Shown: positions 36,487-44,308 of the stretch, in pieces
Numbering within the stretch: the first letter of the stretch is position 1
How the letters are laid out: the number at the start of each line of letters is the position of its first letter
Assembly: GCA_037132075.1 (NCBI GenBank)
Contig: JBAXPV010000011.1
Location: 1 to 64,000 of the forward strand
Length of the DNA stretch: 64,000 nt
Direction of reading: 5' to 3'
Source of the DNA: JBAXPV01 sp037132075
GTDB taxonomy: Bacteria; Bacteroidota; Bacteroidia; Bacteroidales; CAIXZF01
The notes under the pieces: model-generated
Databases searched by the model: none
The model's input: the letters and a program-made list of their open reading frames with translations, nothing else
What the model was told of the DNA's origin: nothing
Position numbers and translations under genes: made by a program

Positions 36487-37137
36487 TTATTTGCCGAGCT
36501 TTATTGCAAGTCCGCCGCCTACGGAAAACTGATACATGGTAGAATAAGTTGATACCCCTGCACCAGTTCCACCGGTTCCAAAATACAACCCACCACCCAT
36601 TGACTGAACAGGAGTCAACAATTGTCCTTGCAGTTTCAAGGCGACTTTGTTAGTTGCCCAGATATTACATCCCAATTTGAGCCCCCAGGCAAATTTTGTG
36701 GCAGTGTTCCTATTTCCTATTTCCGGATTGGTTGCATCACCCCAAAAACATCCGGCCATCAAACCACCATATCCTTCAATAGGAGATCCGGGATTTCTGA
36801 CTTTCCGAATACCACAAAGCATCAGGTAATTGAGATTCAGGTCAAAATCAGTATATTTAGTTATAATGGTGTTGTTGCAATAGTTTGTAGGAGCTTTAGT
36901 GTCTTGCCGGGTATACAAGATTTCAATAGCTGTGTAAGGACTGGTTTCAAGCTCAAGGCCACCTCCCCATTGTAAGCCACCCATCACCTTACCATCATAA
37001 AAATTTGTCTGACTATAGTATGAATTTACTTTGTCATCAAAAACATACCCGCCATAGATATTGAGGCTAACGCTTGGCTTTTGCGCACTTGCATAAAGTG
37101 AAAACACCATAAATACAAGGAGGAATGTCTTTTTCAT
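36487..37137 (-). CDS. Small outer-membrane beta-barrel-like protein
   Basis: 216 aa. Signal peptide 'MKKTFLLVFMVFSLYASAQ' (cleaved after about residue 19). The remainder alternates polar and aromatic residues in short strands with Gly/Asn turns ('GGLQWGGGLELETSPYTAIEILYTRQDT') and ends 'QFSVGGGLAIKLGK', as in small eight-stranded barrels. Not assigned to a specific family. It is transcribed alone. Confidence 0.65.
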   Translation of the reverse strand: MKKTFLLVFMVFSLYASAQKPSVSLNIYGGYVFDDKVNSYYSQTNFYDGKVMGGLQWGGGLELETSPYTAIEILYTRQDTKAPTNYCNNTIITKYTDFDLNLNYLMLCGIRKVRNPGSPIEGYGGLMAGCFWGDATNPEIGNRNTATKFAWGLKLGCNIWATNKVALKLQGQLLTPVQSMGGGLYFGTGGTGAGVSTYSTMYQFSVGGGLAIKLGK

Positions 37138-37228
37138 AGTTGGTCAGTTTTTTATGCAATAGTAAAAAAAATATCCGACTAATATTTGTTTTAAATGCAG
37201 AATTGTTCTTAATCTTTGGGGCAATGGT

Positions 37229-39208
37229 TTATTCAAAAGGCACTATTTCAGGTCTTGTGATTGACAGTTCTTTAAATAATAATGGATCGTTGCCGGAAAA
37301 TTCATAAACGAATCTGCCAGAGGCATCGGGAAGTTTTGGGACATATCCCAATTTGATTTCCATGGTTTGTATGATCAAGCCATCATTTCGTAATCGGATT
37401 CCACCACCATAGGATGAATAAAAAGATCTAAGTGCTTCAGGGGTTTCTCCGTTTCCAATAATACCCATGTCAGCATAGGCAAATAATGCCATTTGAAACC
37501 CGTAAAATGATAAAGGTTTAAAAAAGACAGATTCAAGATGCCAGACCGCTCTTTGGTTCCCCTCAGTCCCCTTCAAACCATTGACCATATCGTTCATGCT
37601 GATCGTCTTGTTCATGGACCGATTCAGTCCTCCGGTATAATGAAACGTGACAAACTGCCTGAAACGCCATCTTCTTAGTTCGAGCAGGGGTGTGAAATAA
37701 CCGCAATTGAGATCAGTAGCGCCTTGTTTGTAATTGGTTGAATTTAAGAACATCCCGACTTTAATTACGCCAAAAAAGTAACCCAGGTTTGGGTCGTATT
37801 TCCCCCATCCTCCTTTGAACCCGATGTATGGGTTCTTGGTAAATTCGCCGTAGAACATGCCTCCGTCTGCTTCCATGTAATAGCCGACAGGCATATCCTC
37901 TGTCAAGCCAAAAGAACGAATCATACTACTTCGAAGATATGAGACATGGGTAAAGGTAATGCCTCCCAGCACCAATAGGTTGTTGATAAAATACATATTG
38001 GTGTCAACTGTAGTAATGGGTCGGGTCGTAAATTCATCACGATGAATACGTGCTGCAAAAGTTAGGTTTTCCCTTTTAGACCGGCTCCCAAGCTGAAAGG
38101 ACCTACCCAGCCAGACATCCTGGAAATTATGTGTGTAATTTATTACAAAAGAGGTGTCGGGATAGTCGCCAATCCCCATTTGTTCGGAGGTATTTCCAGC
38201 GTTTAATCCACCCCCGTATTTTGTTTGCGGGGTGAGAAAGTCCTTTTTAATATTTATTTCTGTTCCTTCTTTTGCCCAATAATGGCTATACAATACTTCG
38301 ATGTCGACAAAGCTCCTGTTAAAATTTCTGTCCTTGTAATATAAAAGATAACCGGAAGCAGGGTCATGACTTGAGTTTAACTTGTATTCAAAGCCTATTT
38401 GTTTGCCCATCCCAAAAATAGAGTTATTTGATCCCTTAATATTAAAATTAGTGGGACTGATAAAATTAACTGTAAACTGATATTCAAATTTGTCCTGGGT
38501 GATTATCAGAATGTCAACCGTATCGGGATCTTCTTTTCTGGGAATGGCATGGATACGTGCATCATGTATAAAGCCCAATGACCTGATGATACGTTCGTTG
38601 TCGGCCATGTCGTCAGGTGATAAGGGATCCCCTCTTTTAAAGATCAACGCGTTATAAATGATTTTGTCCCGGGTTTGAATATGGGCCTGGTTGGCAAGCT
38701 TAGCCATTGGGTTTCCGGCAATTTTGTTGGTGTCGTCAACCTCTCCTTCCAGCACATTTACCTTTTTTAGCCTTATACTGCCAATAGGTCTGCCTTTAAA
38801 AGGCTCATAAACGGAAGTTGCCTGAATGGTTAGGCCTTGTTCGGTTTTCCCATTTTTCTTATTTGTAATAACAAGCTTATAAAGTTCTTTTGTGATACGT
38901 GTTTTGTAGGCTCTTACTTTTAGTGAGTCATAAAATGCTTCAGACCTGGTTTCAGGATCTTTTTCTATCTTGAATTTTACACTGTCGGAAAGTATGATTA
39001 TCGTATCTTTATAAGGAATAAAGACAGTATCTCTCAATTTCAATATTTGCCCTTTTGCGAGTACAATACTGACCTGATGTGCGTTATTCGCAGGATTCTT
39101 TTGAGCGTATGCTGATGTTTGAATTAACAGAATGAGTTGTAGCAATAGGACTAAAAGGCCTGATAATTTCCAGTTTGTATTTTCTGATGCGAAGAATGAC
39201 ATATTCAC
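37229..39208 (-). CDS. Omp85-like outer-membrane protein with POTRA-type domain
   Basis: 659 aa. Signal peptide at about 10-36 ('LSGLLVLLLQLILLIQTSAYAQ'). Residues about 140-250 contain a POTRA-like unit ('IYNALIFKRGDPLSPDDMADNERIIRSLGFIHDARIHAIP ... DTVDILIITQDKF'). After about 265 a beta-barrel region follows with Gly/aromatic strands ('GKQIGFEYKL', 'LGYFFGVIKVGMFLNS') ending 'GRFVYEFSGNDPLLFKELSI'. It resembles BamA/TamA-type proteins but has fewer POTRA domains than BamA, so it is not the essential BamA. Role unknown. Confidence 0.7.
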   Translation of the reverse strand: MNMSFFASENTNWKLSGLLVLLLQLILLIQTSAYAQKNPANNAHQVSIVLAKGQILKLRDTVFIPYKDTIIILSDSVKFKIEKDPETRSEAFYDSLKVRAYKTRITKELYKLVITNKKNGKTEQGLTIQATSVYEPFKGRPIGSIRLKKVNVLEGEVDDTNKIAGNPMAKLANQAHIQTRDKIIYNALIFKRGDPLSPDDMADNERIIRSLGFIHDARIHAIPRKEDPDTVDILIITQDKFEYQFTVNFISPTNFNIKGSNNSIFGMGKQIGFEYKLNSSHDPASGYLLYYKDRNFNRSFVDIEVLYSHYWAKEGTEINIKKDFLTPQTKYGGGLNAGNTSEQMGIGDYPDTSFVINYTHNFQDVWLGRSFQLGSRSKRENLTFAARIHRDEFTTRPITTVDTNMYFINNLLVLGGITFTHVSYLRSSMIRSFGLTEDMPVGYYMEADGGMFYGEFTKNPYIGFKGGWGKYDPNLGYFFGVIKVGMFLNSTNYKQGATDLNCGYFTPLLELRRWRFRQFVTFHYTGGLNRSMNKTISMNDMVNGLKGTEGNQRAVWHLESVFFKPLSFYGFQMALFAYADMGIIGNGETPEALRSFYSSYGGGIRLRNDGLIIQTMEIKLGYVPKLPDASGRFVYEFSGNDPLLFKELSITRPEIVPFE

Positions 39209-39328
39209 GTAAGTCCCTGGTGTAAAAGTATAATTTTTATCAGGGGGCTAATTAAAAATAATGTCAATGGGGTAATATAAATAATATAATAAACGATCAA
39301 TGAATTGATTGAAAATGGTTAAAATATT

Positions 39329-42300
39329 TCATCCTCTCGGGTCCTTTTTTATCGGCATCTTCGCCATTTTCAGGACGTTAAGGCTTGGGAATCCGAATTC
39401 TTCGACGACAACACCCATGATGAGGTACATTCCATGACCGCGGAAAGGGTAATTTTTTGAGGCATCGGGAAAATGGACGGTGTCAAACATCTCTCCGTCC
39501 ACATCTACGAAAGCACCGAAATGCATCCATTCTTTTTTTACGGTTCTCACATATTTTATGGTGACGAGTTCTCCCATCATCCTGACGGTCTTTCCCAGGA
39601 ATTTGATCATCTCCGGCGCTTTAATCTCGCCGCGGAAAGAAGTATTCAGCAACTCGAAATAGCTCATGCTGACAGGGAATCCCAGGATTTCGATCTCGTC
39701 GTAGGCGTCTTCGAGTGGGTTGTATTCGAGTTTGGGGAGCGCGTAGGACTTGTTAGTAATCGGGAATAGGCGATTCAGCGACTGGGCGACCTGGCGACTG
39801 GGCGACGCAGTCATCCTGAGCGAAGTCGAAGGATGGCGTGCGACTTGGCGACTGGGCGACTGGGCGAGGTGCATTTCCCATAGTAATGTCGTTTTGGCTT
39901 TGCCGGTGAAGCGGAAAGCTCCGCATCGGATGAGGAGGGTCAGCTGTTCCCGTGGGGCCCCGCTACGTTCAGCGAAGTCTTCCAGGCTGGCGAATGCTCC
40001 GTTTCTGTTGCGTTCTGTGATGATGCTTTTCCCAAATTCGCTTTCCAGGTTAGCCAGGTGGATGAAGCCAATATAAATGTCTTCCCCATGAATGGTGGAG
40101 GTGTAGTCACTATTGTTGACACAGGGCAGACAGATCTTTGCCCCGCAGCGTCGTGCTTCGTTGAAATACACCCATCCGGGATAGAAGCCGCCGAAGTTGT
40201 TGATGACAGCTACCATGAATTCCATCGGGTAATGGGCTTTGAGGTAAAGGCTCTGGAAGCTCTCCACGGCATAAGAGGCGCTGTGCGCCTTGGAGAAGGA
40301 ATAGCCTGCGAACGACTCGATTTGCCGCCATACTTCTTTGGTGATCTCGTCAGGATAGCCCCTGGCTTTGCAGTTGCTAAAAAACTTCTCGATGATACGG
40401 TCCAGTTCCTTACGTGATCGGTGTTTTCCGCTCATGGCACGGCGCAGCACATCGGCATCGGCAAGGTCGAGCCCGGCGAAATGGTGACAGATCTTCAGCA
40501 CGTCTTCCTGGTAGACCATCACGCCGTAGGTCTCTTTGAGCTGTTCTTCCATAACGGGATGGATGTACTTGAAACTGTTTGGCTTGTGAAAACGCTGGAT
40601 GTATTCCCGCATCATTCCTGATTTGGCCACACCAGGCCTGATGATAGAGCTGGCTGCCACCAGGCTGAGGTAGTTGTCGCAGCGCAGCTTGGTGAGGAGG
40701 CCGCGCATGGCAGGACTCTCTATATAAAAACAACCATTGGTCTCGGCACGTTGCAGCTGGTCTTTTACTTTTGGATCCTGTTTGAACTTCTCCACCTGGT
40801 GGATGTCGATGCTGATCCCGCAGTTGCTTCGGATGATCTCGGTGGCTTCACGGATATGCCCGATCCCTCTTTGACTCAGGATGTCGAGTTTCTCAAATCC
40901 GATGTCTTCCGCCACGTACATGTCCCACTGAGTGGTAGGGAAGCCTTTGGGCGGGAGATCCAGCGCGGTATAAGCGGTGATGGGCTCTTCGGATATCAGG
41001 ATGCCGCCGGCATGGGTGCTGCGGATGTTGGGGAAGTCGATCATCTTCAGGCCGATGTCTTTAACTCTTTGTGCGATACTGTTCTGGTTGCTGACCTTTT
41101 CAGGGTCGCGGATGAGGTCATCCATCTCTTCTTTGGGAAGGCCATGGACTTTCCCCAACTCCCTGATGATAGATTTCCCTTTAAAGGTCGACATGGCCCC
41201 GAGTAAGGCAGTATGCCTTTGTCCGTAACGTTTGAAGATGTAGTCCTGGACGTCTTCTCTTTCCTTCCATGAATAGTCTATGTCGAAATCGGGCGGGGAC
41301 GTTCGTTTGGGGTTGAGGAATCGTTCGAAGTAGAGGTCCAGTTCGATGGGGTCGACGTCGGTGATGCGCAGGCAGTAAGCCACGATGCTGTTGGCGCCAC
41401 TGCCACGTCCCACGTGGTAGAAGCCACGGCTCATCGAGTAACGGATGATGTCCCAGGTGATGAGGAAATAGGCTGAAAAGCCCAGTCGGTCGATGATGCC
41501 TAGTTCATGCAACACCCTGTCGCGGGCTGTCTTGTTGTTCCGGCCGTAGCGGTATGTCAGTCCGTCGAATGCCAGCTTCTCCAGCAGCTCTTTGTCGTCA
41601 TAGCGTGCGCCGGTGAAGGTCTTTTTGTTTTTGATGCTGCTGAAGTCGATGCTGATGCCGCAATCCCCGAGCAGGCGTTCGGTGTTCTTCAGGATCTGCG
41701 GATATTGTTCATAAGCGGGTAGGAGGGAAGCCGGTGGCAGCAGCCAGTCGTGGGGAGAAGCCACTTGTTCGGGCTCCAGCCGGCTCAACAGAATGTTGTT
41801 GTCGATGGCCCTGAGGTTTCGATGGAGTTCGTAGTCGTCGCTGCATCCAAAACTTACCTTTTGCTGGATCACCAGTTTTGAGGGATGTCGCTCCCAGCGA
41901 AGGCTCAGCAGTCCTGGCACTGCTACCGGCGCGACCCCGGCGAACTCATATTCCAGTAGTTTGTTCAGGGGTTTAGACCCAAGCACGTAGATTGCATAGA
42001 CGTTAGGCAGGGCAGGGGCTTCAGGCGGATAAGCCGTGGCTTGCAGGTTGTGCCGGGTGATAAACTCGTTGATCTCCCGGAAGCCTTCGTTGTTTCTGGC
42101 GATCAGCGTATAGAGATGACGGTTGCCATTGCGGATGTCGGCCCCGGCAACAGCCTGTATCTTATGCTCTTTGCAGGCTTTGATGAAGTCCATCGTTCCG
42201 GTGGTGTTGTTGATGTCGGTGAGCGCAAGTACGCCAATGCCAAGGCCTGCTGCCTTTTCGGCGAGGTCTTCCGGGCTTAAGGTGCCGTAGCGGAGGCTGT

Positions 42301-42337
42301 AGTAGGAGTGGTTGTTTAGGTACATGTCCCTCTCCAA
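39329..42337 (-). CDS. DnaE-like DNA polymerase III alpha subunit (short, error-prone type)
   Basis: 1002 aa, shorter than replicative DnaE (about 1160). Order: PHP domain (1-70; first motif 'NNHSYYSLRYG' has Asn where most have His), palm with 'GRGSGANSIVAYCL' and catalytic Asp350, Asp352 and Asp354 in 'PDFDID', fingers ('YQEDVLKICHHFAGLDLADADVLRRAMSGK', 'SFSKAHSASYAVESFQSLYLKAHYP'), helix-hairpin-helix, a variable linker (about 824-854) made of repeat DNA, and a C-terminal OB-like region. It overlaps dinB by 22 bp, so it is translated in tandem with the Y-family polymerase. Partnership with DinB and the S24 regulator suggests translesion synthesis, as for DnaE2/ImuC elsewhere. Confidence 0.88.
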   Translation of the reverse strand: MERDMYLNNHSYYSLRYGTLSPEDLAEKAAGLGIGVLALTDINNTTGTMDFIKACKEHKIQAVAGADIRNGNRHLYTLIARNNEGFREINEFITRHNLQATAYPPEAPALPNVYAIYVLGSKPLNKLLEYEFAGVAPVAVPGLLSLRWERHPSKLVIQQKVSFGCSDDYELHRNLRAIDNNILLSRLEPEQVASPHDWLLPPASLLPAYEQYPQILKNTERLLGDCGISIDFSSIKNKKTFTGARYDDKELLEKLAFDGLTYRYGRNNKTARDRVLHELGIIDRLGFSAYFLITWDIIRYSMSRGFYHVGRGSGANSIVAYCLRITDVDPIELDLYFERFLNPKRTSPPDFDIDYSWKEREDVQDYIFKRYGQRHTALLGAMSTFKGKSIIRELGKVHGLPKEEMDDLIRDPEKVSNQNSIAQRVKDIGLKMIDFPNIRSTHAGGILISEEPITAYTALDLPPKGFPTTQWDMYVAEDIGFEKLDILSQRGIGHIREATEIIRSNCGISIDIHQVEKFKQDPKVKDQLQRAETNGCFYIESPAMRGLLTKLRCDNYLSLVAASSIIRPGVAKSGMMREYIQRFHKPNSFKYIHPVMEEQLKETYGVMVYQEDVLKICHHFAGLDLADADVLRRAMSGKHRSRKELDRIIEKFFSNCKARGYPDEITKEVWRQIESFAGYSFSKAHSASYAVESFQSLYLKAHYPMEFMVAVINNFGGFYPGWVYFNEARRCGAKICLPCVNNSDYTSTIHGEDIYIGFIHLANLESEFGKSIITERNRNGAFASLEDFAERSGAPREQLTLLIRCGAFRFTGKAKTTLLWEMHLAQSPSRQVARHPSTSLRMTASPSRQVAQSLNRLFPITNKSYALPKLEYNPLEDAYDEIEILGFPVSMSYFELLNTSFRGEIKAPEMIKFLGKTVRMMGELVTIKYVRTVKKEWMHFGAFVDVDGEMFDTVHFPDASKNYPFRGHGMYLIMGVVVEEFGFPSLNVLKMAKMPIKKDPRG
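39778..39867. repeat. Intergenic-type repeat embedded in frame within dnaE
   Basis: Two arrays of GCGACTGGGCGAC-like units (39778-39806 and 39839-39867) flank a 25-bp semi-palindrome (39811-39835) that begins CATCCT and ends AGGATG. The insert is in frame and encodes about 30 residues of Ser/Arg/Gln-rich sequence ('SPSRQVARHPSTSLRMT'). A diverged copy of the central unit lies in the intergenic region before dnaB (56246-56270), which supports a mobile or spreading repeat. Confidence 0.7.
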
Positions 42338-43524
42338 ACCACCCCCATCCCATACTTCTTCCGCATCCGATCCAGTGCCTGGTAGAGCCGGATCATCTCG
42401 GGTGACTCTTCGAAAAGGTCGAGTTGCTGGACGCCATGGACGAGGCCGCTGAGGCGTACGCCCACGAGGCGGATGAGCATACGGCGCTGGTAGAGGCGTT
42501 CGAAGAGGTCTTTCACCACGGAGAGGATCACGTGGTCGAGGGCAGTGTAGGGGATGTGTTTCTGCAAGGTGTGGGTGTCGAAATTGGCATAGCGGATCTT
42601 TACGGTGATGACAGAGGTGAGCTTCTCCTTCTTGCGGAGCTGGAAACAGAGTTTTTCGACCATGCCGGTGAGGAGGTCGCGGATCATACGGACGTCGGTG
42701 GTGTCCTGTTCAAAGGTGTTTTCGGTGCTGATCGACTGTCGTTCGGTGTAGGGCTGCACGGGTGTAGGGTCGATGCCGTTGGCTTTGCGCCAGATGACGA
42801 TGCCGTTTTTCCCGAGGACGCGTTCCAGCATCTCCGGCGGGATGTCGCCCAGGGTACGGATGGTGGCGATACCCATAGAACGTAGTGTCTGGTAGGTCTT
42901 GTCGCCGATCATGGGAATCTTCTTAATAGACAAAGGTGCGAGAAAAGGTTTCACCAGGGTGTTCGCGATCTCCAGCTCCCCATTGGGTTTGGCTTCCCCG
43001 GTGGCGATCTTCGACACGGTCTTGTTCGGAGAAAGCCCGAAGGAGATAGGTAGTCCCGTGTTCCTGATGATGGCCTGGCGCAGCTCTTTCGTCCATTTCA
43101 GACAGCCGAAGAAACGGTCCATCCCTGTGAGGTCTATGTAATGCTCGTCGATTGAGGCTTTTTCGTAGACCGGTGCTCGTTCGGCGATGACATCCGTCAC
43201 ACTTTTGGAGTACTGGCTGTAGAGTTCCATGTCGCCGCGGATGATGACGGCATCGCGGCAGAGCGTTCGCGCCAGCTTCATCGGCATGGCGGAGTGCACG
43301 CCGAACTGACGCGCCTCATAGCTGCATGAGGCCACCACGCCACGGTCGGACAAGCCCCCGATAATGACCGGCTTGTTCATGAGACGGCTGTTGAGCAGGC
43401 GTTCCACCGAGACAAAAAAGGTGTCGAGGTCGAAATGGACGATATGGCGGGAGTCGCCAGTGACGGGGCTCAGATCCGGCATCTCTACCGCTTCTTCATA
43501 ATTATTTTCTAAAAGACTTGACAT
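42316..43524 (-). CDS. dinB: Y-family DNA polymerase IV (DinB-like)
   Basis: 402 aa. Catalytic Asp32 in 'HFDLDTFF' with steric-gate Phe37, and Asp126/Glu127 in 'KASIDEHYIDLTG'. The palm and fingers ('VVASCSYEARQFGVHSAMP'), thumb HhH ('KKIPMIGDKTYQTLRSMGIATIRTLGDIP') and little finger follow. A clamp-binding motif QLDLF is at about 367-371. The protein bypasses damaged bases; the N-terminus has about 25 extra residues before the first motif. The start codon lies inside the left copy of a duplicated promoter segment. It is first in a dinB-dnaE operon. It could be the functional counterpart of ImuB, but its catalytic residues are intact, unlike ImuB. Confidence 0.92.
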   Translation of the reverse strand: MSSLLENNYEEAVEMPDLSPVTGDSRHIVHFDLDTFFVSVERLLNSRLMNKPVIIGGLSDRGVVASCSYEARQFGVHSAMPMKLARTLCRDAVIIRGDMELYSQYSKSVTDVIAERAPVYEKASIDEHYIDLTGMDRFFGCLKWTKELRQAIIRNTGLPISFGLSPNKTVSKIATGEAKPNGELEIANTLVKPFLAPLSIKKIPMIGDKTYQTLRSMGIATIRTLGDIPPEMLERVLGKNGIVIWRKANGIDPTPVQPYTERQSISTENTFEQDTTDVRMIRDLLTGMVEKLCFQLRKKEKLTSVITVKIRYANFDTHTLQKHIPYTALDHVILSVVKDLFERLYQRRMLIRLVGVRLSGLVHGVQQLDLFEESPEMIRLYQALDRMRKKYGMGVVWRGTCT

Positions 43525-43622
43525 CGGATGAATGATTGCATTATCTTTGATTAAAAATTAACCAAAAATCTGATTACAATGTAATCATTTTGTAATAGCG
43601 AGTCAAGAAAAAATATTTTTTG
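43517..43622. repeat. Left copy of duplicated dinB/regulator intergenic segment
   Basis: About 106 bp, roughly three quarters identical by eye to 44203-44308. It includes the dinB start (minus strand ATGTCAAG), a plus-strand promoter (TTG 43518-43520, 21 bases, TATCTTTG 43542-43549), an operator-like palindrome, and a decayed start of the S24 gene: the codons for S-Q-E-K and F-F are retained in frame but the ATG has become GTA. Only the dinB end is functional in this copy. Confidence 0.75.
43571..43587. promoter_or_regulatory. Perfect 17-bp palindrome, candidate operator of the S24 regulator
   Basis: TGATTACAATGTAATCA is a perfect odd-length palindrome located 47 bases upstream of the dinB start. 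The matching position in the right copy reads TGATCAAAATATAATCA, which keeps the TGAT...ATCA ends. This fits a binding site for a dimeric XRE repressor controlling dinB-dnaE and itself. Confidence 0.5.
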
Positions 43623-43684
43623 GTGAGTTTTGCTTTTTTGTCCACGGATTACACGAATTTTTATGAACCGGAGTAATAATTGAT

Positions 43685-43692
43685 TATTTTTG
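43685..43692 (+). promoter_or_regulatory. Candidate hicBA -7 box
   Basis: TATTTTTG, an exact TAnnTTTG match 23 bases before the hicB ATG, with weak TATG (43662-43665) 19 bases upstream. It lies within the segment between the two duplicated copies, so hicBA may carry its own promoter besides the plus-strand promoter relic in the left copy. Confidence 0.4.
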
Positions 43693-43715
43693 GTGTAGGA
43701 ATTAATAATTTAAAG

Positions 43716-43943
43716 ATGCAGCTTACTTATAAAATAATGATGCATAAAGAACCGGAAGGTACTTATACAGTGACTGTTCCGGCCTTAGCGGGTTGCATTA
43801 CTTATGGAGAAACTGTAGATCATGCCATTGAAATGGCCAGGGAAGCCATAGAACTTTATGTGACTGATCTTAAGGAGAGGGGGGAGGAAATTCCTGACGA
43901 CAGCGGAACCCTGGAATATTCTATCAATCTGCAAACTGCATGA
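43716..43943 (+). CDS. hicB: HicB-type antitoxin (short form)
   Basis: 75 aa from the ATG at 43716; an in-frame TTG at 43680 is less likely. The sequence 'PEGTYTVTVPALAGCITYGETVDHAIEMAREAIELYVTDLKERGEEIPDD' is the HicB/UPF0150 partial RNase-H-like fold. There is no C-terminal ribbon-helix-helix or HTH domain, so it may not bind DNA itself. It neutralises HicA. It is encoded before the toxin and overlaps it at ATGA (43940-43943), which ensures co-translation. Confidence 0.88.
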   Translation: MQLTYKIMMHKEPEGTYTVTVPALAGCITYGETVDHAIEMAREAIELYVTDLKERGEEIPDDSGTLEYSINLQTA

Positions 43944-44143
43944 ATTATTCCGTTAAAAACCTGATCCGGATATTGGAACAAAAAGGTTTTTATTTGAAAC
44001 GGAGTAATGGGAGTCATCGCTTATATTTTCATCCTCATTCCGGGAAAACAGTAATTATACCGGTTCATGGTAAAAAGGACCTTGCTAGTGGGCTTTTTTT
44101 TGCAATTCTGAAACAAGCAGGGATAGATAAAACAGAAATTTGA
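43940..44143 (+). CDS. hicA: HicA-type mRNA interferase toxin
   Basis: 67 aa, full length for HicA. The double-stranded RNA-binding-like fold has 'NLIRILEQKGFYLKRSNGSHRLYFHP' with catalytic His26 in 'GSH', and 'TVIIPVHGKKDLASGLFFAILKQAGI'. It cleaves mRNA when freed from HicB. The gene pair is wedged between dinB and the S24 regulator, two genes that appear to have been adjacent before. Confidence 0.9.
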   Translation: MNYSVKNLIRILEQKGFYLKRSNGSHRLYFHPHSGKTVIIPVHGKKDLASGLFFAILKQAGIDKTEI

Positions 44144-44202
44144 GCATTACTTGGGTATGATAGCGTGGGGATTTTTGTCCAGTGGAAAAAAATCACAATT
44201 TT

Positions 44203-44308
44203 CTTGACATTCGGATGCAATACGCATTACCTTTGGTTAAAATATAATCAATAATTTGATCAAAATATAATCAGATCATGATCACGAGTCAAGAAAAAAT
44301 GTTTTTTG
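44203..44308. repeat. Right copy of duplicated dinB/regulator intergenic segment
   Basis: Homologous to 43517-43622. It carries the functional promoter and first codons of the S24 gene at its right end. At its left end it keeps a minus-strand ATGTCAAG, the dinB start relic, which runs into a stop after five codons. With the left copy this shows that a divergent dinB/regulator region was present twice. Confidence 0.75.
44204..44273 (+). promoter_or_regulatory. Promoter and tandem operator-like repeats of the S24 regulator gene
   Basis: TTG (44204-44206), 21 bases, TACCTTTG (44228-44235); the start would be near 44242. Two direct repeats AAAATATAATCA lie at 44239-44250 and 44262-44273, 23 bp apart (about two helical turns), between the start site and the ATG. 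This is the right place for an autorepressor site. Confidence 0.55.

Noticed and set aside
42041..42885. Plus-strand frames opposite dinB and dnaE (up to 153 aa)
   Set aside because: They are out-of-frame shadows of GC-richer polymerase genes with biased composition and no family resemblance.
43626..44202. Insertion sequence or prophage carrying hicBA
   Set aside because: No transposase, integrase or clear terminal inverted repeats were found; only duplicated flanks support an insertion.
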